Positions 34,199 to 46,430 of a stretch of 64,000 nucleotides of DNA are shown here, one piece after another; the first letter of the stretch is position 1, and every line of letters starts with the position of its first letter. The stretch covers positions 496,001-560,000 of the forward strand of contig NC_091274.1 of NCBI RefSeq assembly GCF_042100115.1. The letters run 5' to 3'. Source of the stretch: Alternaria dauci (Eukaryota; Ascomycota; Dothideomycetes; Pleosporales; Pleosporaceae). The notes under the pieces are model-generated. The model made no database searches. It saw nothing but the letters and a program-made list of their open reading frames with translations, and was not told the DNA's origin. The position numbers were made by a program, and so were the translations under genes.

Positions 34199-36295
34199 AT
34201 GGAGCCACTATCCATCGACTCCGTCGTCGTCGACCAGGGCGAAATAAATCCCACGCCGGGAACTCCTCCTTCCGACGCCATCATGATCGAGCAGCCAAAG
34301 ATGAAGGGCAGGCAGCGTCTGTTCATGGGCTTGCAGCGGATGGCGTCTTCCAACAGCCTGGCACACATGGGCAGGCCCCGTTCACACAGTCTGAGAAGCG
34401 GCGGAAAGGCATCCATGTCCTGCGTCTCCCTCGCATCGCCTGGCTCGCCTTACGGAAACTCATTCGGCAGTTCCTACTCGTCGGAACTGTCTAATGGGTA
34501 CTCTACAGCACCGACGTCCGTTGCCAACAGCCCACCCGGCACCCCTTTCTGGGACGAGAGAACCCGCCTACGGATGAAGACACCAGACGTTCCATCCTCG
34601 GTACCGCTCCCATCCGCCCGACGACCCTTCACCCGCGACGGCATCGAGGCCGAGAGCGACTACTTCTCGCGACCTGTCCGCAAGGTCCAGAAACGAGCCA
34701 ACTTTAACTTTTGGGCCGATATGCCCACCGAGATTCGCATGCAAATCCTCAGATATCTCGAACCAAAAGAAATCGTGCGTTGTTCGCGTGTCTCCAAATC
34801 GTGGCATACCATGTGCTTCGACGGTCAGCTCTGGAGCGATCTTGACACGAGCAACTTCTACCGCGACATCTCAGCCGATGCTTTGGTCAACATCATCACA
34901 TCGGCGGGTCCGTTTGTCAAGGATTTGAACCTTAGAGGCTGCGTCCAGCTGCGAGAACACTGGGGCAAGGACGGCTTCATTGAGTCCTGCCAGAACCTCG
35001 AGAACTTTTCGCTACAGGGATGCCGGATTGATCGGACTTCTATTCACTGCTTCCTACTCCAGAACAGTCGCCTCGTGCACGTCAATCTCTCGGGTCTTGC
35101 AGGCGCAACAAATGCAGCCATGAAGATCCTAGGCGCACACTGCCCAAGAGTCGAGGTCCTGAACATCTCATGGTGCAACAACATTGACAACCATGGACTG
35201 AAGAAGGTTGTCGAGGGTTGTAAAAAGCTGCGAGACCTCAGGGCTGGTGAAGTACGAGGTTGGGACGACGTCGACCTGATGGTGGAATTGTTCAAGCGAA
35301 ACACGCTAGAAAGGCTCGATCTGAAGAACTGCGACAGTCTCAATGATGAATCGCTGGCTGCTTTGATTGAGGGCGTAGATGAAGAGGTCGACGTCCTCAC
35401 TGACCGGCCAATCGTTCCACCCAGAAACTTCAAGCACCTGAACCTTACTCGTTGTCGTAGTATCACCGATACCGGTCTGAAGACGCTCGTACACAACGTT
35501 CCATCTCTGGAAGGCCTCCAAGTCTCGAAATGCGGTGGAATAACCGATGATGGGTTGATCAGCTTACTGCCTACGGTCCCAGTCCTCACACATCTGGATA
35601 TTGAAGAGATCGACGGATTGACCAACGAAGTGTTGAAGTCACTCGCCGAATCCCCATGCGCCCCTCATCTGCGACACCTCTGCATCTCCTACTGCGACAA
35701 CCTTGGAGATGCGGGCATGCTCCCCGTCCTGAAAGCTTGCACCCGTCTCGCATCACTTGAGATGGACAACACACGCATCTCCGACCTCGTCCTCGCAGAG
35801 GCCGCATCCGGCCTTCGTAACCGCAACCGCGCCGCTCGTGGCCTGACCAACTCGGAGCGACCAGAAGTTGGTCTCCGCATCGAAGCCTACGACTGCGCAA
35901 ACGTAACATGGACCGGTGTGCGTGAAGTCCTATCTCGAAACGCAGAGATCACACGTCCCTCTTCGCGCTCTGCGAGCAAAGTCGCGACGTATCCACGGGA
36001 GATTATCAAGCTCAAGTGCTTCCACAACTGGCAACCCACGGTGGAGGAACACACCAAGCGTGTCTTGAGGGGTGACTTTGCCGCCGCCGCGCGTCTGGAA
36101 CGCAAGTGGGCGGATTGGATGATGCTAAACGAGGAAGCAGGTGTCGGCGGTGCTGGTGCTAGGCGACGGAGAAGGAGAGCAAGAGAGGCGCAGATGATGC
36201 ATGCCGATGAAGAGGAAGGCGGCGCTGGTGCTACGGGTGGCATTGGCCGCCGCCGCCGTGCGCGAAGTGGCCCTGGTGGCTGCACCGTGATGTGA
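34199..36295 (+). CDS. F-box / leucine-rich-repeat protein with C-terminal CaaX box
   Basis: Single exon, 698 residues. Residues 1-165 are Ser/Pro-rich and disordered. The F-box lies at about 168-215 (FWADMPTEIRMQILRYLEPKEIVRCSRVSKSW). Cysteine-containing LRRs follow to about 520 (LNLRGC, LNISWCNNI, LDLKNCDSL, LNLTRCRSI, ITDDGLISLL, LCISYCDNL), the FBXL2/Grr1-like type. The tail is basic (ARRRRRRARE, GRRRRARSG) and ends in CTVM, a CaaX sequence with Met at X, which favours farnesylation. The protein should recruit substrates to an SCF ubiquitin ligase and may do so at a membrane, as the prenylated human FBXL2 does. Start ATG 34199 has a good context (CACCATGG). Confidence 0.9.
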   Translation: MEPLSIDSVVVDQGEINPTPGTPPSDAIMIEQPKMKGRQRLFMGLQRMASSNSLAHMGRPRSHSLRSGGKASMSCVSLASPGSPYGNSFGSSYSSELSNGYSTAPTSVANSPPGTPFWDERTRLRMKTPDVPSSVPLPSARRPFTRDGIEAESDYFSRPVRKVQKRANFNFWADMPTEIRMQILRYLEPKEIVRCSRVSKSWHTMCFDGQLWSDLDTSNFYRDISADALVNIITSAGPFVKDLNLRGCVQLREHWGKDGFIESCQNLENFSLQGCRIDRTSIHCFLLQNSRLVHVNLSGLAGATNAAMKILGAHCPRVEVLNISWCNNIDNHGLKKVVEGCKKLRDLRAGEVRGWDDVDLMVELFKRNTLERLDLKNCDSLNDESLAALIEGVDEEVDVLTDRPIVPPRNFKHLNLTRCRSITDTGLKTLVHNVPSLEGLQVSKCGGITDDGLISLLPTVPVLTHLDIEEIDGLTNEVLKSLAESPCAPHLRHLCISYCDNLGDAGMLPVLKACTRLASLEMDNTRISDLVLAEAASGLRNRNRAARGLTNSERPEVGLRIEAYDCANVTWTGVREVLSRNAEITRPSSRSASKVATYPREIIKLKCFHNWQPTVEEHTKRVLRGDFAAAARLERKWADWMMLNEEAGVGGAGARRRRRRAREAQMMHADEEEGGAGATGGIGRRRRARSGPGGCTVM

Positions 36296-36724
36296 GCATG
36301 TGTTTCTTGGTGTCTCTAGCGGCACATTTATATGGCGTTTTATTCTTGGAATGGAAGTTGGCCCAAGGCCAGCGGATGCATAGAAACAGACCTGGTCTTA
36401 GCATGGGTATCCGGAGTTGTGGAGTGGCTACTCTTCCACTGTTCATAGATTTCTACGTGTTGCATGTTACATATGTATGCATCCGTTTTCGTCAACTCTC
36501 GGTCAAGAAGCCCTATTCATGATTTTAGAGCAAAGTATACTGCAGCTTGCGCATCCACGTCAAAATGTTTGGTTGCACGTGAGCACGCGACTAGCTCGGA
36601 TTAGCGGCGCGTTTGCCCTGCGTTGCATCTCCGAACAATCGCCCACCAACTTGGATACATCTTTGCGAAAGAACACATTCCTAATTCCTTTGACTACAGC
36701 TTCAAAAAATCGCAAGGAGAGAAC
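36296..36724. other. Intergenic
   Basis: 3' flank of the F-box gene and promoter of the AlkB-like gene; nothing else seen. Confidence 0.5.
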
Positions 36725-37765
36725 ATGGATTCTGAATCAGACCAACCCAAGACTAGCCTTGAAGCTTTTCGCATCGCGGGTCTGCCTCCAGACTTCTACT
36801 ACATCCCAAACTTCATCAGCGCGGAAGAGGAATCATCGATATTGCAGAAGGTGCGTTTTTCCTCTCTCTTCCAGCCTATCCCGATCCCTTTCCTTCACCG
36901 ATGCATAATATTACAGATACGAAGTATGCGGTTCTGCTATGGACTACCCCGCCTTCTTTCTCCCCACCTGGGCATACAACAGCACGTCGTCGAACGCTAA
37001 ACACTCTTAACCATATTTCACCCCGCTTTTCCTCACTAACGTCCCTAGATCCCAGCTCAAAGATGGACACATCTTACACATCGGCGTCTCCAAGCTCTAC
37101 CCTCCACCCTCACTAAGAACAATACCTTGCTCGCCGCTCCTTTACCCGCTTACCTCACCACTCCCATCCTATCCCGCTTCAAAGACCTAGGTATCTTTAA
37201 TCATACGCCACATGGCCAGCCAAACCATGTCCTTGTCAATGAATATAGACCCGGCGAGGGCATCATGCCGCACGAAGACGGAGATGCGTATGCCCATGTT
37301 GTTGCGACGGTTAGTTTAGGTGCGAGGCTGTGTTTGGATGTGCTTCCCAAACCGGAATCTACCCGCGTTCAAGAGGGAGGTAACGAAGAAGAAGAACCCG
37401 ATAAGGACAGGAACCAAGCAGAAGAGACGAAGCGATCCTCGCCCGCTGGGGACGAGGACAGCGAGCAAGAGAAGGTGTTGGCTCTACCCACGCGTATCTT
37501 TCAGGAACCATGCTCCTTGCTTATAACAACGGGTCGTGCGTACCGGGAGCTTATGCACGGCATCTCGTCGATTGAGGTGGATGAGGATTTGAATGAGGGA
37601 ACGGTGGCGAACTGGGGATTGTTGAGTCAAGAAGGAAAAGATGCGATTGCCAGGGAGGGGGGTAGGAATGTTAGGAACACACGAGTGAGTCTGACGTATA
37701 GGGATGTCATCAAGGTCAGTACGGCAGCAAGTAGAGTGCTGGGTATGGGGAGACGGCAAGCATGA
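36725..37765 (+). CDS. ALKBH6-like 2-oxoglutarate/Fe(II) dioxygenase
   Basis: Exons 36725..36850 and 37049..37765 give 280 residues; the 198-nt intron has a CTAAC branch and TAG acceptor. The double-stranded beta-helix shows the iron ligands MPHEDG (HxD) and MHGI (distal His), the substrate/cofactor strand NHVLVNEYRPGEG, and the 2-oxoglutarate-binding Arg in NTRVSLTYRDV. The order and the GRAYREL...HGI segment match ALKBH6, an AlkB homologue found in animals, plants and fungi. Its substrate is probably a nucleic acid but is not settled. An acidic, low-complexity insert of about 45 residues (PEST-like, E/D/K-rich) sits between the HxD and the distal His, in the loop after LDVLPKP. Confidence 0.87.
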
Positions 37766-38015
37766 GAGTCTTGTTGTGTTAAAACAGGAAACACTCATTG
37801 GGATATCAGAAGTCAATTCCTTGATTAAAAATTTGCAATTGATATAACACGAGAGAAGAGTAGACACAGCTAGTTGAAGTGCAAAACACGCTTGGTATAC
37901 TTCGCTCAAACGGTCAAACAAAGGAAATTACCTGCACCTAATCATATACATCGCTGCCAGATCGGCACGCCACCCCAAACACCAGAACAAGAACCCGCTT
38001 TTAAGCCTAGGCAAC
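37766..38015. other. Convergent 3' flanks
   Basis: 250 bp between two genes that end towards each other; probably overlapping 3' UTRs. Confidence 0.5.
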
Positions 38016-39648
38016 TCACGCTTGCTGTTCCTTGGTGGGCCTATAATGACCATTCAGATCCGTATCACTCGCATCACTCCTGCTGTTATCGCTCTCCCTC
38101 CTCTCCTCGGTCAGCTTCTCAGGTCTCTGCTGCTCCGCCAACTGGGCAGCCTTCTTCCTCCTCATCTCGCCCCAGATCGCGGCAGCAACCCAGGTAACCC
38201 ACATGACACCAGCAACAACACCGTACGCGATCTCGCCATCCGGCGAGTTACCAGCGAGCAGCAGGCCAAGTCCGCCGTTGATGATGCCGAGGGTAATCGC
38301 GATGCGACCAATCCAGATATGCGCGTAGGACCAGAGAGTGCGGTGGTTGTACTTCTTGAAGAGCACGTGGTGCATCCAGCCGAGAATGGGTTGGAAGAAG
38401 ATGAGTGCGAAGACGACCATGCCGATGATGGCGTGGTAGCTGTCGATGTAGTGGCCGCCGCTGACTGGGAGAGCGAGCCAGATGCCCAGGCCGAACGCGG
38501 CAGTGTATGTCATGTAAGCGAAGATCTGGAACAGGGCGTGGAACCAGAGGACGCCGGGGAAGGAAGCGAGGCGGATGGCGATAGAACCGGCGGGGAAGAA
38601 GATGACGAAGGCGAGAGATGCGAGGACACCGTGGGCGATGAGGTGCTTGGTCGTGTCTTGCTCGGTGGAGATGATGGTAGTGACGCCTGAGTTGATGCCG
38701 CCGTTGTTGGGAAGCGTGTCGCAGAATGGGAGGTCGGAGTCGTCGGATTGACGCTTGTCCCATGGTGCGCCGGTGGGGAAAGAAGTTGGGCGTGCGGTAG
38801 GTCGGCCGGTCCACCAGTCGTCGTTGTCGTCGTAATAGGCTGATTTGCTTGGTTTAGCTGATCCTGATGCCGATGCGGTTGCTGCGGCGCCAGAGGGGCG
38901 TTGGCGGCAGTTGGTCGGAGTTGCGCCTTCTCCACCGGTGGTGCCGGAGGGTGAGGTGTTGATAAGGGGGTTTACGCTTGAACCTCCCTTGGCGGCAGCG
39001 AAGTCCCAATCGAAGACTCCCTGGCTGTTGTGCTGGCTGATGGGTGCAGACGTGGAGTCGTCGTTCATCGGACCCCCTGATGATTGGTAGGCGTAGATCC
39101 AACTGCCACTGTCGTCGGTAAAGTCCATGGTGCCGCCGGACCAGCTGTTGCAGTTGGAACCTAGATTGCATGTCAATGCATGTTCAAGTTGCATGCGGAG
39201 GTATAGTACTTACATCTCACGTTGGCAGTCATGACACCGTTCGAGACACCAGAGCCTTCGAGTAGCGTGACTTGAGTATCCTCGTTGACACTGGGAGCGC
39301 CATAACCACCTGACGTTCGTGCCGATAATGTCACGTTGCTGCCATCTGCTGAAGTGTATATAACAAACATGTTGGAGTTGGCCATGCGGTTACCCTGACC
39401 AAGCGCAACCCATTCATAGCTGCTCGGTGCAGATATCGAGAAGAAGATCTCTCCGGCGTCAGACGACGCTGCTGTTGCTTCTGGGATATTGAGGCCAAAG
39501 GTCACACCATCCGCGGGGCTAGTACTGGCAACTTGTGCTGAGGCACCATAGGCTGGATGTGGTTAGCATTGCAGTACGACTCGACCATGGTAGCGGGCTT
39601 ACCCAAAGCCAACAGGCCTACAGCAGACGTCTTGGTATTGCGTCTCAT
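38016..39648 (-). CDS. Secretory-pathway DOMON (CDH-cytochrome-like) plus cytochrome b561 protein
   Basis: Exons 39603..39648, 39214..39552 and 38016..39160 give 509 residues. Introns of 50 and 53 nt have CTAAC and TGAC branches. The signal peptide is MRRNTKTSAVGLLALAYGASA; ATG 39648 was preferred to the in-frame ATG at 39699 because it puts this at the N-terminus. Residues about 25-195 form a DOMON domain (EWVALGQGNRMANSNMFVIY; the Met may be the axial haem ligand as in CDH cytochromes). A Ser/Gly-rich linker leads to about five TM helices from about 300 to 460 with the b561 histidines (IAHGVLA, WFHALF, SYHAIIG, YAHIWIG). The tail is charged and cytosolic. Such proteins pass electrons across a membrane, possibly for iron or lignocellulose redox chemistry. 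Confidence 0.88.
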
Positions 39649-42342
39649 CTCTGATGGTCCTGAAGAACGTTGAAAGGAGACTGAAGTAAGAGATGTCAAA
39701 GGGCTCTACGCTTCGAGGCTAGTGACGCCCAACAGAAGTGGCTTGAGAAGCGTCCCTAAAGCAAGGTAGATGACAAAGCTACTGGAATGGCGTAAGGATA
39801 GAAAAGCCAGCGAACCAATGAAAAAGGATGTTTTGAACGTGAGTAAGAGATGTCCTGTCCGATAATTCTTGGTGGAAGTGGACAATGAGGTTTATAGACA
39901 GTGGGGACCGGATCGTCCGCCTTCCAAGAGTCCCATCCAAGTCCCAAGACAGATGCTGACCGAAGCATGGCTACGTACACATGCTTGGCTTAGTTCAGTG
40001 AGTAGGTATTCTCTAGGCCCACATGAAGCAGCGGTATTACTGCTGCTGCGTGGCTGGGCATTGCTGGCCGAATGCGGCGGCTTTGCGGAGAGCCGTCACC
40101 GGCTGGGCAGAGCGCAAACAACCTCAGGATACGACAACACATCTTGTGCAGGAGGTACGCGTCACAGACGCCATTAGGCGTGAACAGTGAGATACCCGAG
40201 CAAGCATGGTTACAGGCTTATCGTGATACCAGTGAGGGCTGGCGGACTCAACGGCGGCGCGGCTTGGCCTTACGCGTAGAGGTGGCTATGTGCAGGGACA
40301 AACAAGTATCTCGAACCCGGGCGAATCGCACGTTGGGTATTTTGCAAAAGTAATGTCCCGAAGCTAGGGCACACTGGGGAAGGCGGGCATGTGGGCTCGC
40401 GTGCGGGTGGTGGTGAACGTGTGTGTGTTGCTCGCGATGCCCTGGGCGGATGGGCTTGGTCCTCTCCGCCGTTGTGGGGCCTCTCTGCCCGTGGGTGTGC
40501 CGCACGTTTCATCGTCGAAGCCGCAACTTGGGTGGTCTCTCAACACTCCCACTCCGCATTCCAAGACATGTCAGCAAATCTGCATCCAGATCTAGACTCC
40601 GATGCATTCGTACGCATCGATCTCGGCAGCCTTCTACAAGACCCTGAACTCAGGGCGGTCCTTGACATTGCAGCCCCCATCGTTTGTGCTCATTACTCCT
40701 GGATGACTGGAAGATTTGGCCATTTCCACATATCACGGCATATAGTGTTCGGCATTGTAGCTACTACTATATCGAGTTGGTTCCTGCCTGGGTTAACTCT
40801 GCAGTGCATCTGCAGCTGCATCTGCAGGTTTCACGTGGCGCTGCATCTGTCTCGATAGGCGCAGTGGCTTGCAGCCTCAGCCCTGCCTGACCACGTCAGC
40901 TATGACCGCAAACCTTGGAATCCAGGAAGTAAAATCAACACCATCGGCGGTTCCTGGACAGAAACACCGAGGTATCACGATGCCAAGCCAATCACCTCCT
41001 CTCCGCATACGTAGACGAAGTGTAATTGATATGTCATTGAGATGGCTTGATTGCGTTGTAGCGATGCGATCAGCAGGCGACGTTGAGATGTGGTGCTAGA
41101 GGTGAGCGCCCCGATCTTACATGACAGATGTTTCATTTTTGCGCACTTTGCTTTCTGACTGCGTTGTTGTGCAGTTATGCATATCTCTGTTTTCTCGTAT
41201 GATTCACGATGTCTTTGCAGGTCAGGTCGAGTTGGCAATCTTCTCAGGCCGATGAAGGCCCTTTTCCGCGGCTGGGCAATACCTGGGTACTGTGATTAAT
41301 CACGTGTTGCCGTATTGCACTGCCTCTTCCCAAGAAATTGGGCAATCGACTTCCTAAACTATGCTGAACCACAATATACCACTCGGAAAAGGCCCGAGCA
41401 GACTTGGGGTGATTACTGACGATGAAATATCCGACGGTGGGAATACAGGTGTAGTGGTGCAATTCCAGATGGTTCGCTGACTAAGCCACGGCGTTAGAGC
41501 GACTTCACCACCAGCAGAAGCGGAATTAACAACATGATAGATACGGCCGTAGTGAGGCCAAGCTATCGTTGCCCACGATTAACGCAAATGAGGTTCAACA
41601 CCATGTCCTGAAGCATCGCGGTCTCTGATCCTCCGCAATGCGCTCGGCTTCCCCGAGGTTCAATGGGTACTCCGCCTTCTTCGTCTGAACCGCTATCGCT
41701 AGCACGTAGATTTATGGTGAGGCAAGGGCGGTAAGGTTTCGTTTTGTCGTTGTCTTGACCACCATGTCTTGTTGACCTTGCTCATTTCATCGCAAACTCA
41801 CTGTCAGACTCTCTCAACCCGTTTTCTACCTTTTCCTCGCGCGTCAGAGTGTTGACTAGCTGTTACCCGTCGTCCTAGAGTGGAGAGTCATGGTGATCGG
41901 GTCTCACGTCCTAATGGGAAAGACATCCGTTTTGCAGTCATGGCGTGGCTGCCGAAAGCTGGAGCCGCTCGATCGACCCGCGTGGTGCGTTCACACTAGT
42001 TGCTGTCCTGCACAGTGTGCTTGGTGTGTGGACAAGACAATCCAGATGACGAAAGTTTCCACTTTCTGGCTTGTCAGACCTCAGTAATGGGAGGAACCCA
42101 GAGACCAGGCACGCGGATCATGTCTGCGCGCACGCCCGGGTACTTGCTATTTTATGATTGGTAGTGTTTCAGTAGACAGTGTTTAACCATTCGGAGAGTT
42201 GAACCACTAGAGAGTCGCAACGGTAAAAAGAAGGGACGCGGATTTGGACAAGTAAGGGTCACAATGTTCGTCTTGAGAGCTCACATAGGATTTGGCAGAG
42301 CGTGACATCTCGCTCGCACGTATACACATGCCTAAAGTATGA
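39649..42342. other. Long intergenic stretch, no gene seen
   Basis: 2.7 kb between two minus-strand genes. Only short chance frames occur; around 40390-40500 both strands are open because of GC-rich sequence. A short CTGCAGCTGCATCTGCAG-type doubling lies near 40805-40825. No RNA gene recognised. Confidence 0.5.
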
Positions 42343-43844
42343 CTAATGTTCCATCTCGTCGACATCGTCCTCACCACCGGCTTCATCGTACTCAACCTCT
42401 GCTGTAGCGCCCTCCTCGTAGCCTCCCCCCTCGCCATCTTCGTCTTCACTGTCAGAGCCTGAGCCCTCACTCTCGCCCTCGCTCCCCGGGTCAAAGTCAT
42501 CATCCTCTTCCTCGTCGTCTTCCTGGTCCTGTAACTCCCTTTCGGCTTTTTGCAGCTCGCTCTCCTCTTCCTCGCCGGCAGCCTCCTCTGCTGCCGCTCC
42601 ATTCTCCTTCTTGCCGCCGACCTTGTTGACATTGAGCTTCTTTGCGCGTCGGTCGGCGGCCAGACTAGCATCCTGCAAGCCGTGTTTCTGGACGTATTCG
42701 TTGATGCCGGCAAAGTCTTGTTGGTCGAGCATGCCGAACTCAATATCGCCTGTTGGTGTGGTGAAGACGATGTTGAAGGTGTTGCGTAGGACGGCGGTGT
42801 AGGATATGCTGTTTATGGCGGCAAAGTCGAAGAATGCAAGAGGCTTCTTGAAGCCGTAGAGGACACCCACTGAGGTGAAGAACAGGTAGCCTAGAGTATG
42901 TTAGCAGAAGCTATGGGTCGTGCCTTCTGTGTATGACGCACCTTCCTTGCTTCCCCGGTGTGCCTTGACGTGGTATGCCTTCTCGCCCTTCCTGTGACTT
43001 TCTGGCACAGCGCTGGCGAACTCGTCGGCGTCTGGGAAGACGACTGCCTTCCCTGTGCCTGCTTTTATCAGGCAATGATGTATTGCCTCAGCCATTGGGC
43101 CTGGACCAGGATCCTCGCCCTGGACTATGTTCTTCCCTGTCGCCTCCTCAAACGTCCAGACGATTGGCTCTGGGGGCGAGGCCTTGAGGTGGTCTGGCAC
43201 GGGCGCCACTCCATCGCCGTGTACTGGTATGACGACGAAGTGATGCTGCTTCTTGGCCTTCTCGGGTATGGGCAAACAGAAGACCTGGTCGACGTCTGTC
43301 CATGCAATGGCAAATTCGACGTTGCCATTGGCGCCTATGGCTCTGATGCCGCCGTCCTTGCCGTCGAGTAGTTCGAGGGTAAACTTCTTTCGCTGGGGTA
43401 TCGCGACGCTGACAGCTGGGTATGTCTTGAAAGCCTTCGTCGCCGTACTTGTAAGGCTGCTTCCTGGTGCTGATGCGCCATTCTGTGGGGCATCACTCTC
43501 TTCGATTTTGCGCTTCTTTGTTGCTGGCTCGGCGGCGGGTTGCGAAGTCTGGTTGAGAATATATGTCGAAATGTCGCGAAAAAGCGTACTTTGCGCAGGG
43601 TTCTGGTCTGAGAAGATATGAGTAATGGCCCGAATTCCAATAGAAGCCACATACCTATGGCGGCGTGCACGCGCTTGCGCAGCTCGTGGTTGCCAGCGAA
43701 AGCGACATCAATTTCCTGGGGATGCGCTACGGCAATAGGCGCAGCAGGCGCAGGTGGAGGCGCAGGTGCGGGTGCAGGTACAGCAGGAGACTGCATGGGT
43801 ACTATGGGTGCCGATGGCTTGTTGTTGAGCGCTGTAAAGGCCAT
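42343..43844 (-). CDS. RTT106: Histone chaperone Rtt106
   Basis: Exons 43655..43844, 42942..43607 and 42343..42890 give 467 residues. Introns are 47 and 51 nt. The start has a Pro/Ala-rich segment, then the family's helical N-terminus ([37 protein letters not shown]). The double PH-like body is marked by [31 protein letters not shown], the rebuilt [16 protein letters not shown] and [14 protein letters not shown]. The C-terminal about 90 residues are strongly acidic ([16 protein letters not shown]...), as in other Rtt106 and Pob3/SSRP1-like chaperones. It binds H3-H4, preferring K56-acetylated H3 in yeast, for replication-coupled deposition and heterochromatin. Nuclear; a KKRK sequence near residue 90 may serve import. 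Confidence 0.92.
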
Positions 43845-44820
43845 GGCGTGTCGTGGTGAAGGGGACTAGGTGGTGTTGGCCAACATGCCTGGCGAACGCG
43901 TCGAATCGCGACTCCTCGACAATTAGCGCAACGCCATGTCTGACATCACCACTGCCTTTGATCCCTTGTCACCACACTCGCCTTGTCAACACATTACATC
44001 TGCGCCTACGATGCCCGCCCATCGACTGTGCTTTGTAATTGACTTGCACGATTCACTGTTCCCACGACATGCCGCTGTACCTGCCACATCCTGACGACCC
44101 CAATGGCAACGCTCCATCAAACCTCCCGCCATCACACGCATCGCACGCCATTTGATCAGTCCGGCGGCTACTATACTGACCCTTCACAATAAACACGATA
44201 CGCGCCTTCTTTATGCTTATAGTCATGCGGGGGATCTGCACACTTCATCGCGCCATGTCTCATGCGGTACATCAGGTTATCAGCAATGATATGTGATCAA
44301 TCCCCGCCTCACGCGACTTTGGACAATGCGAACACCCGAAAGACCTCTCTAACGCTTATCGGGGTGCGTTATTGCGACGCGGGAAAACCATCATCGGTGC
44401 AGTAGGCGGGTCGTGCGTGTTGCGCATCTCTCACACTTCCCGTCGCGACACATGGCTAACAGCCAATACGCGATAACCTAACCGTTTGATGCCTGTCAGT
44501 TGCATTGTGGCTTACCTAGAACAATCCGGACATGTACTGGACCGTTCAAGCAAGTCCTTGCCAGCTACCACCAAGCAGCCTTCCGGCATTGACCCAACGA
44601 TCATTTTCTCAGCACAGATTATAGTTGAGAGTTACCACGGAGTGGGCGACTGTTCAAGCATGCAACTCTTGAGACGAACACCTCGGCGGTGGCCAGATGC
44701 TATGTAATTCTACCGTGTCTCGTTGCCATCAGTCAGTCAACGTCTAATTCTTCCATCCATATCCCGCTCGCATCTCATCACTACCCTGTTGGGAAAAGTG
44801 GAAATAATCCCACAGCCAAT
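43845..44820. promoter_or_regulatory. Divergent intergenic region between RTT106 and a four-TM protein gene
   Basis: 976 bp between two starts that read away from each other. No gene and no motif that I would name. Confidence 0.45.
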
Positions 44821-45749
44821 ATGACGAAAGTCAATATCACCCTCCCACCAGCAGCCAACAAAGTCACATCGCTCTTCCGCTCCAAGAAAGACCCCCCACC
44901 AGTCTTCAATCAGCCACTCAACACCAGCTCATGTCCGCACCATCGAATCGCAAGGCTTCTGTACAGCGTCTTCCTCTCCCTATTACTCATAATCTCCATC
45001 CCAGTCATTACACTCAAGGCTTTGACCTACAGCTTCATCGAAGACAATCGTATGATGGGATTTACCTTCCAGACGACAAGGAAAAATGGCGAGCTGGGCG
45101 AGGCCATCGTCATGGCCGCTCTCCCGAGAATGCTCTACGCCATACCAGCCAAGTTGGCTATTATCGCCGCTACCCTCAGCATATGTCTGGCTGCAGCGCA
45201 CCTTGGCTTCGTAGGCACAGATTGGAAGATGGGCAAGCGGGTACGTAGATCGCTGTATAGCAGGGTTGTTTAACACTAATGCCCCGACAGACACAATCAT
45301 ACGCCTTCCGTCGTAATATCATGTTCCTGCACATCACCAATGCTATCGTCGTCCTCTTCGCCCTAGTCTCCATCTACGTCACCCACAAGAACACCTCGCA
45401 TTTCCGCGAGGGATTCGTCAATTTCCGCGCTTCTCGTATGAACATTACAGCTGCGACCCAGCAAAACTTCTTCCGCTACAACTTTGGTACTTTCGATCTC
45501 GAGACTTGGGCGTGCGAATTACAACATGTCAGAGGTGCTGCTATGGTGCGAGAAGATTACAGTAAGCAATGCGGAGTTGAGATTGCCGGTCGTGCGGTCA
45601 TGGTGCCTTTCATGGTCATCACTTGGGCTGTGGCTGCAATCGGCCTTTGGGGCTTCGTAGGAGGTGGACGCAGAGGGCCGGATGGCGAGCGTATGAAGAC
45701 CGAGGAAGTCGGGCTTGAAATGGGTAAGATGAATGCTACAGACGACTGA
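44821..45749 (+). CDS. Four-TM membrane protein of unknown function
   Basis: Exons 44821..45240 and 45291..45749 give 292 residues; the 50-nt intron has donor GTACGT, branch CACTAATG and acceptor CAG. Hydrophobic segments are LLYSVFLSLLLIISIPVITL, LAIIAATLSICLAAAHLGFV, MFLHITNAIVVLFALVSIYV and AVMVPFMVITWAVAAIGLWGFV. An outer loop carries GTFDLETWACELQ and a second Cys (KQCGVE), a pair that may form a disulphide. The tetraspan layout with a Cys-pair loop recalls SUR7/PalI or MARVEL-type proteins, but I do not recognise a defining motif. The N-terminus is cytosolic and basic. An unusual ATG context does not offer a better start. Confidence 0.75.
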
Positions 45750-46430
45750 GCTATTTGCCGGTGCGAACCTTTCTTCACGGCATGTCAGGTGTTTGGGAAT
45801 GATTTCTTGGCGTCTTTCTTGGCGATGTTGTTTCATCGTCTCGTTATTTTTCTCACACAACAGCGACGATACCCTTGCTTACTACTGCTATTCGCATGCA
45901 GCCTATTTGCTGGTCAAATTTGCGATTTCTTTTGCTTTTCTCAAGCCAAACGTCGCCAAGTGCTGGGGCGTTTCATGTTACTTTTATCGCAATGCATAAT
46001 GTCAAGTCTATATACACCGACTTTTTATCTTTCTATCGCTGCGTCTCGATGGCGTCTCTTTCTGACACTTTCACTCTATGAGTCACTAGTGATAGGTATT
46101 CGTTATTGGTTGTCAAAAGCCGTCGTCTGATTTCGCACTGCGGTTTCCAAGATAGGTGGGCGAGGTATATCCCCCTCCAACACAGCACAGCAATCACAAA
46201 GATGCTTTGAAGATGATTTTATGACAAGCTCGATTGGTTATATTGAGATATTAGTGTAAGTCAACACCACCCTCTACTCCTTTCCACCTCTTATCACTAA
46301 CTGTAAAAAAGGGGAATACAGTTCTAACTCTCGCCGATAACAGGGAGTCAAAAATCGTGGATGTACCCGAGCTCGTATCATCGTTTCTCTCCTCAACCCA
46401 CACTCGCCATACACCTGCACAAAAGCCAAC
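45750..46430. other. Convergent intergenic region
   Basis: 681 bp between two genes that end towards each other. T-rich stretches suggest 3' UTRs. No gene seen. Confidence 0.5.

Noticed and set aside
38022..38690. 222-codon acidic plus-strand frame
   Set aside because: Antisense to the cytochrome b561 exon; its composition follows from the opposite strand.
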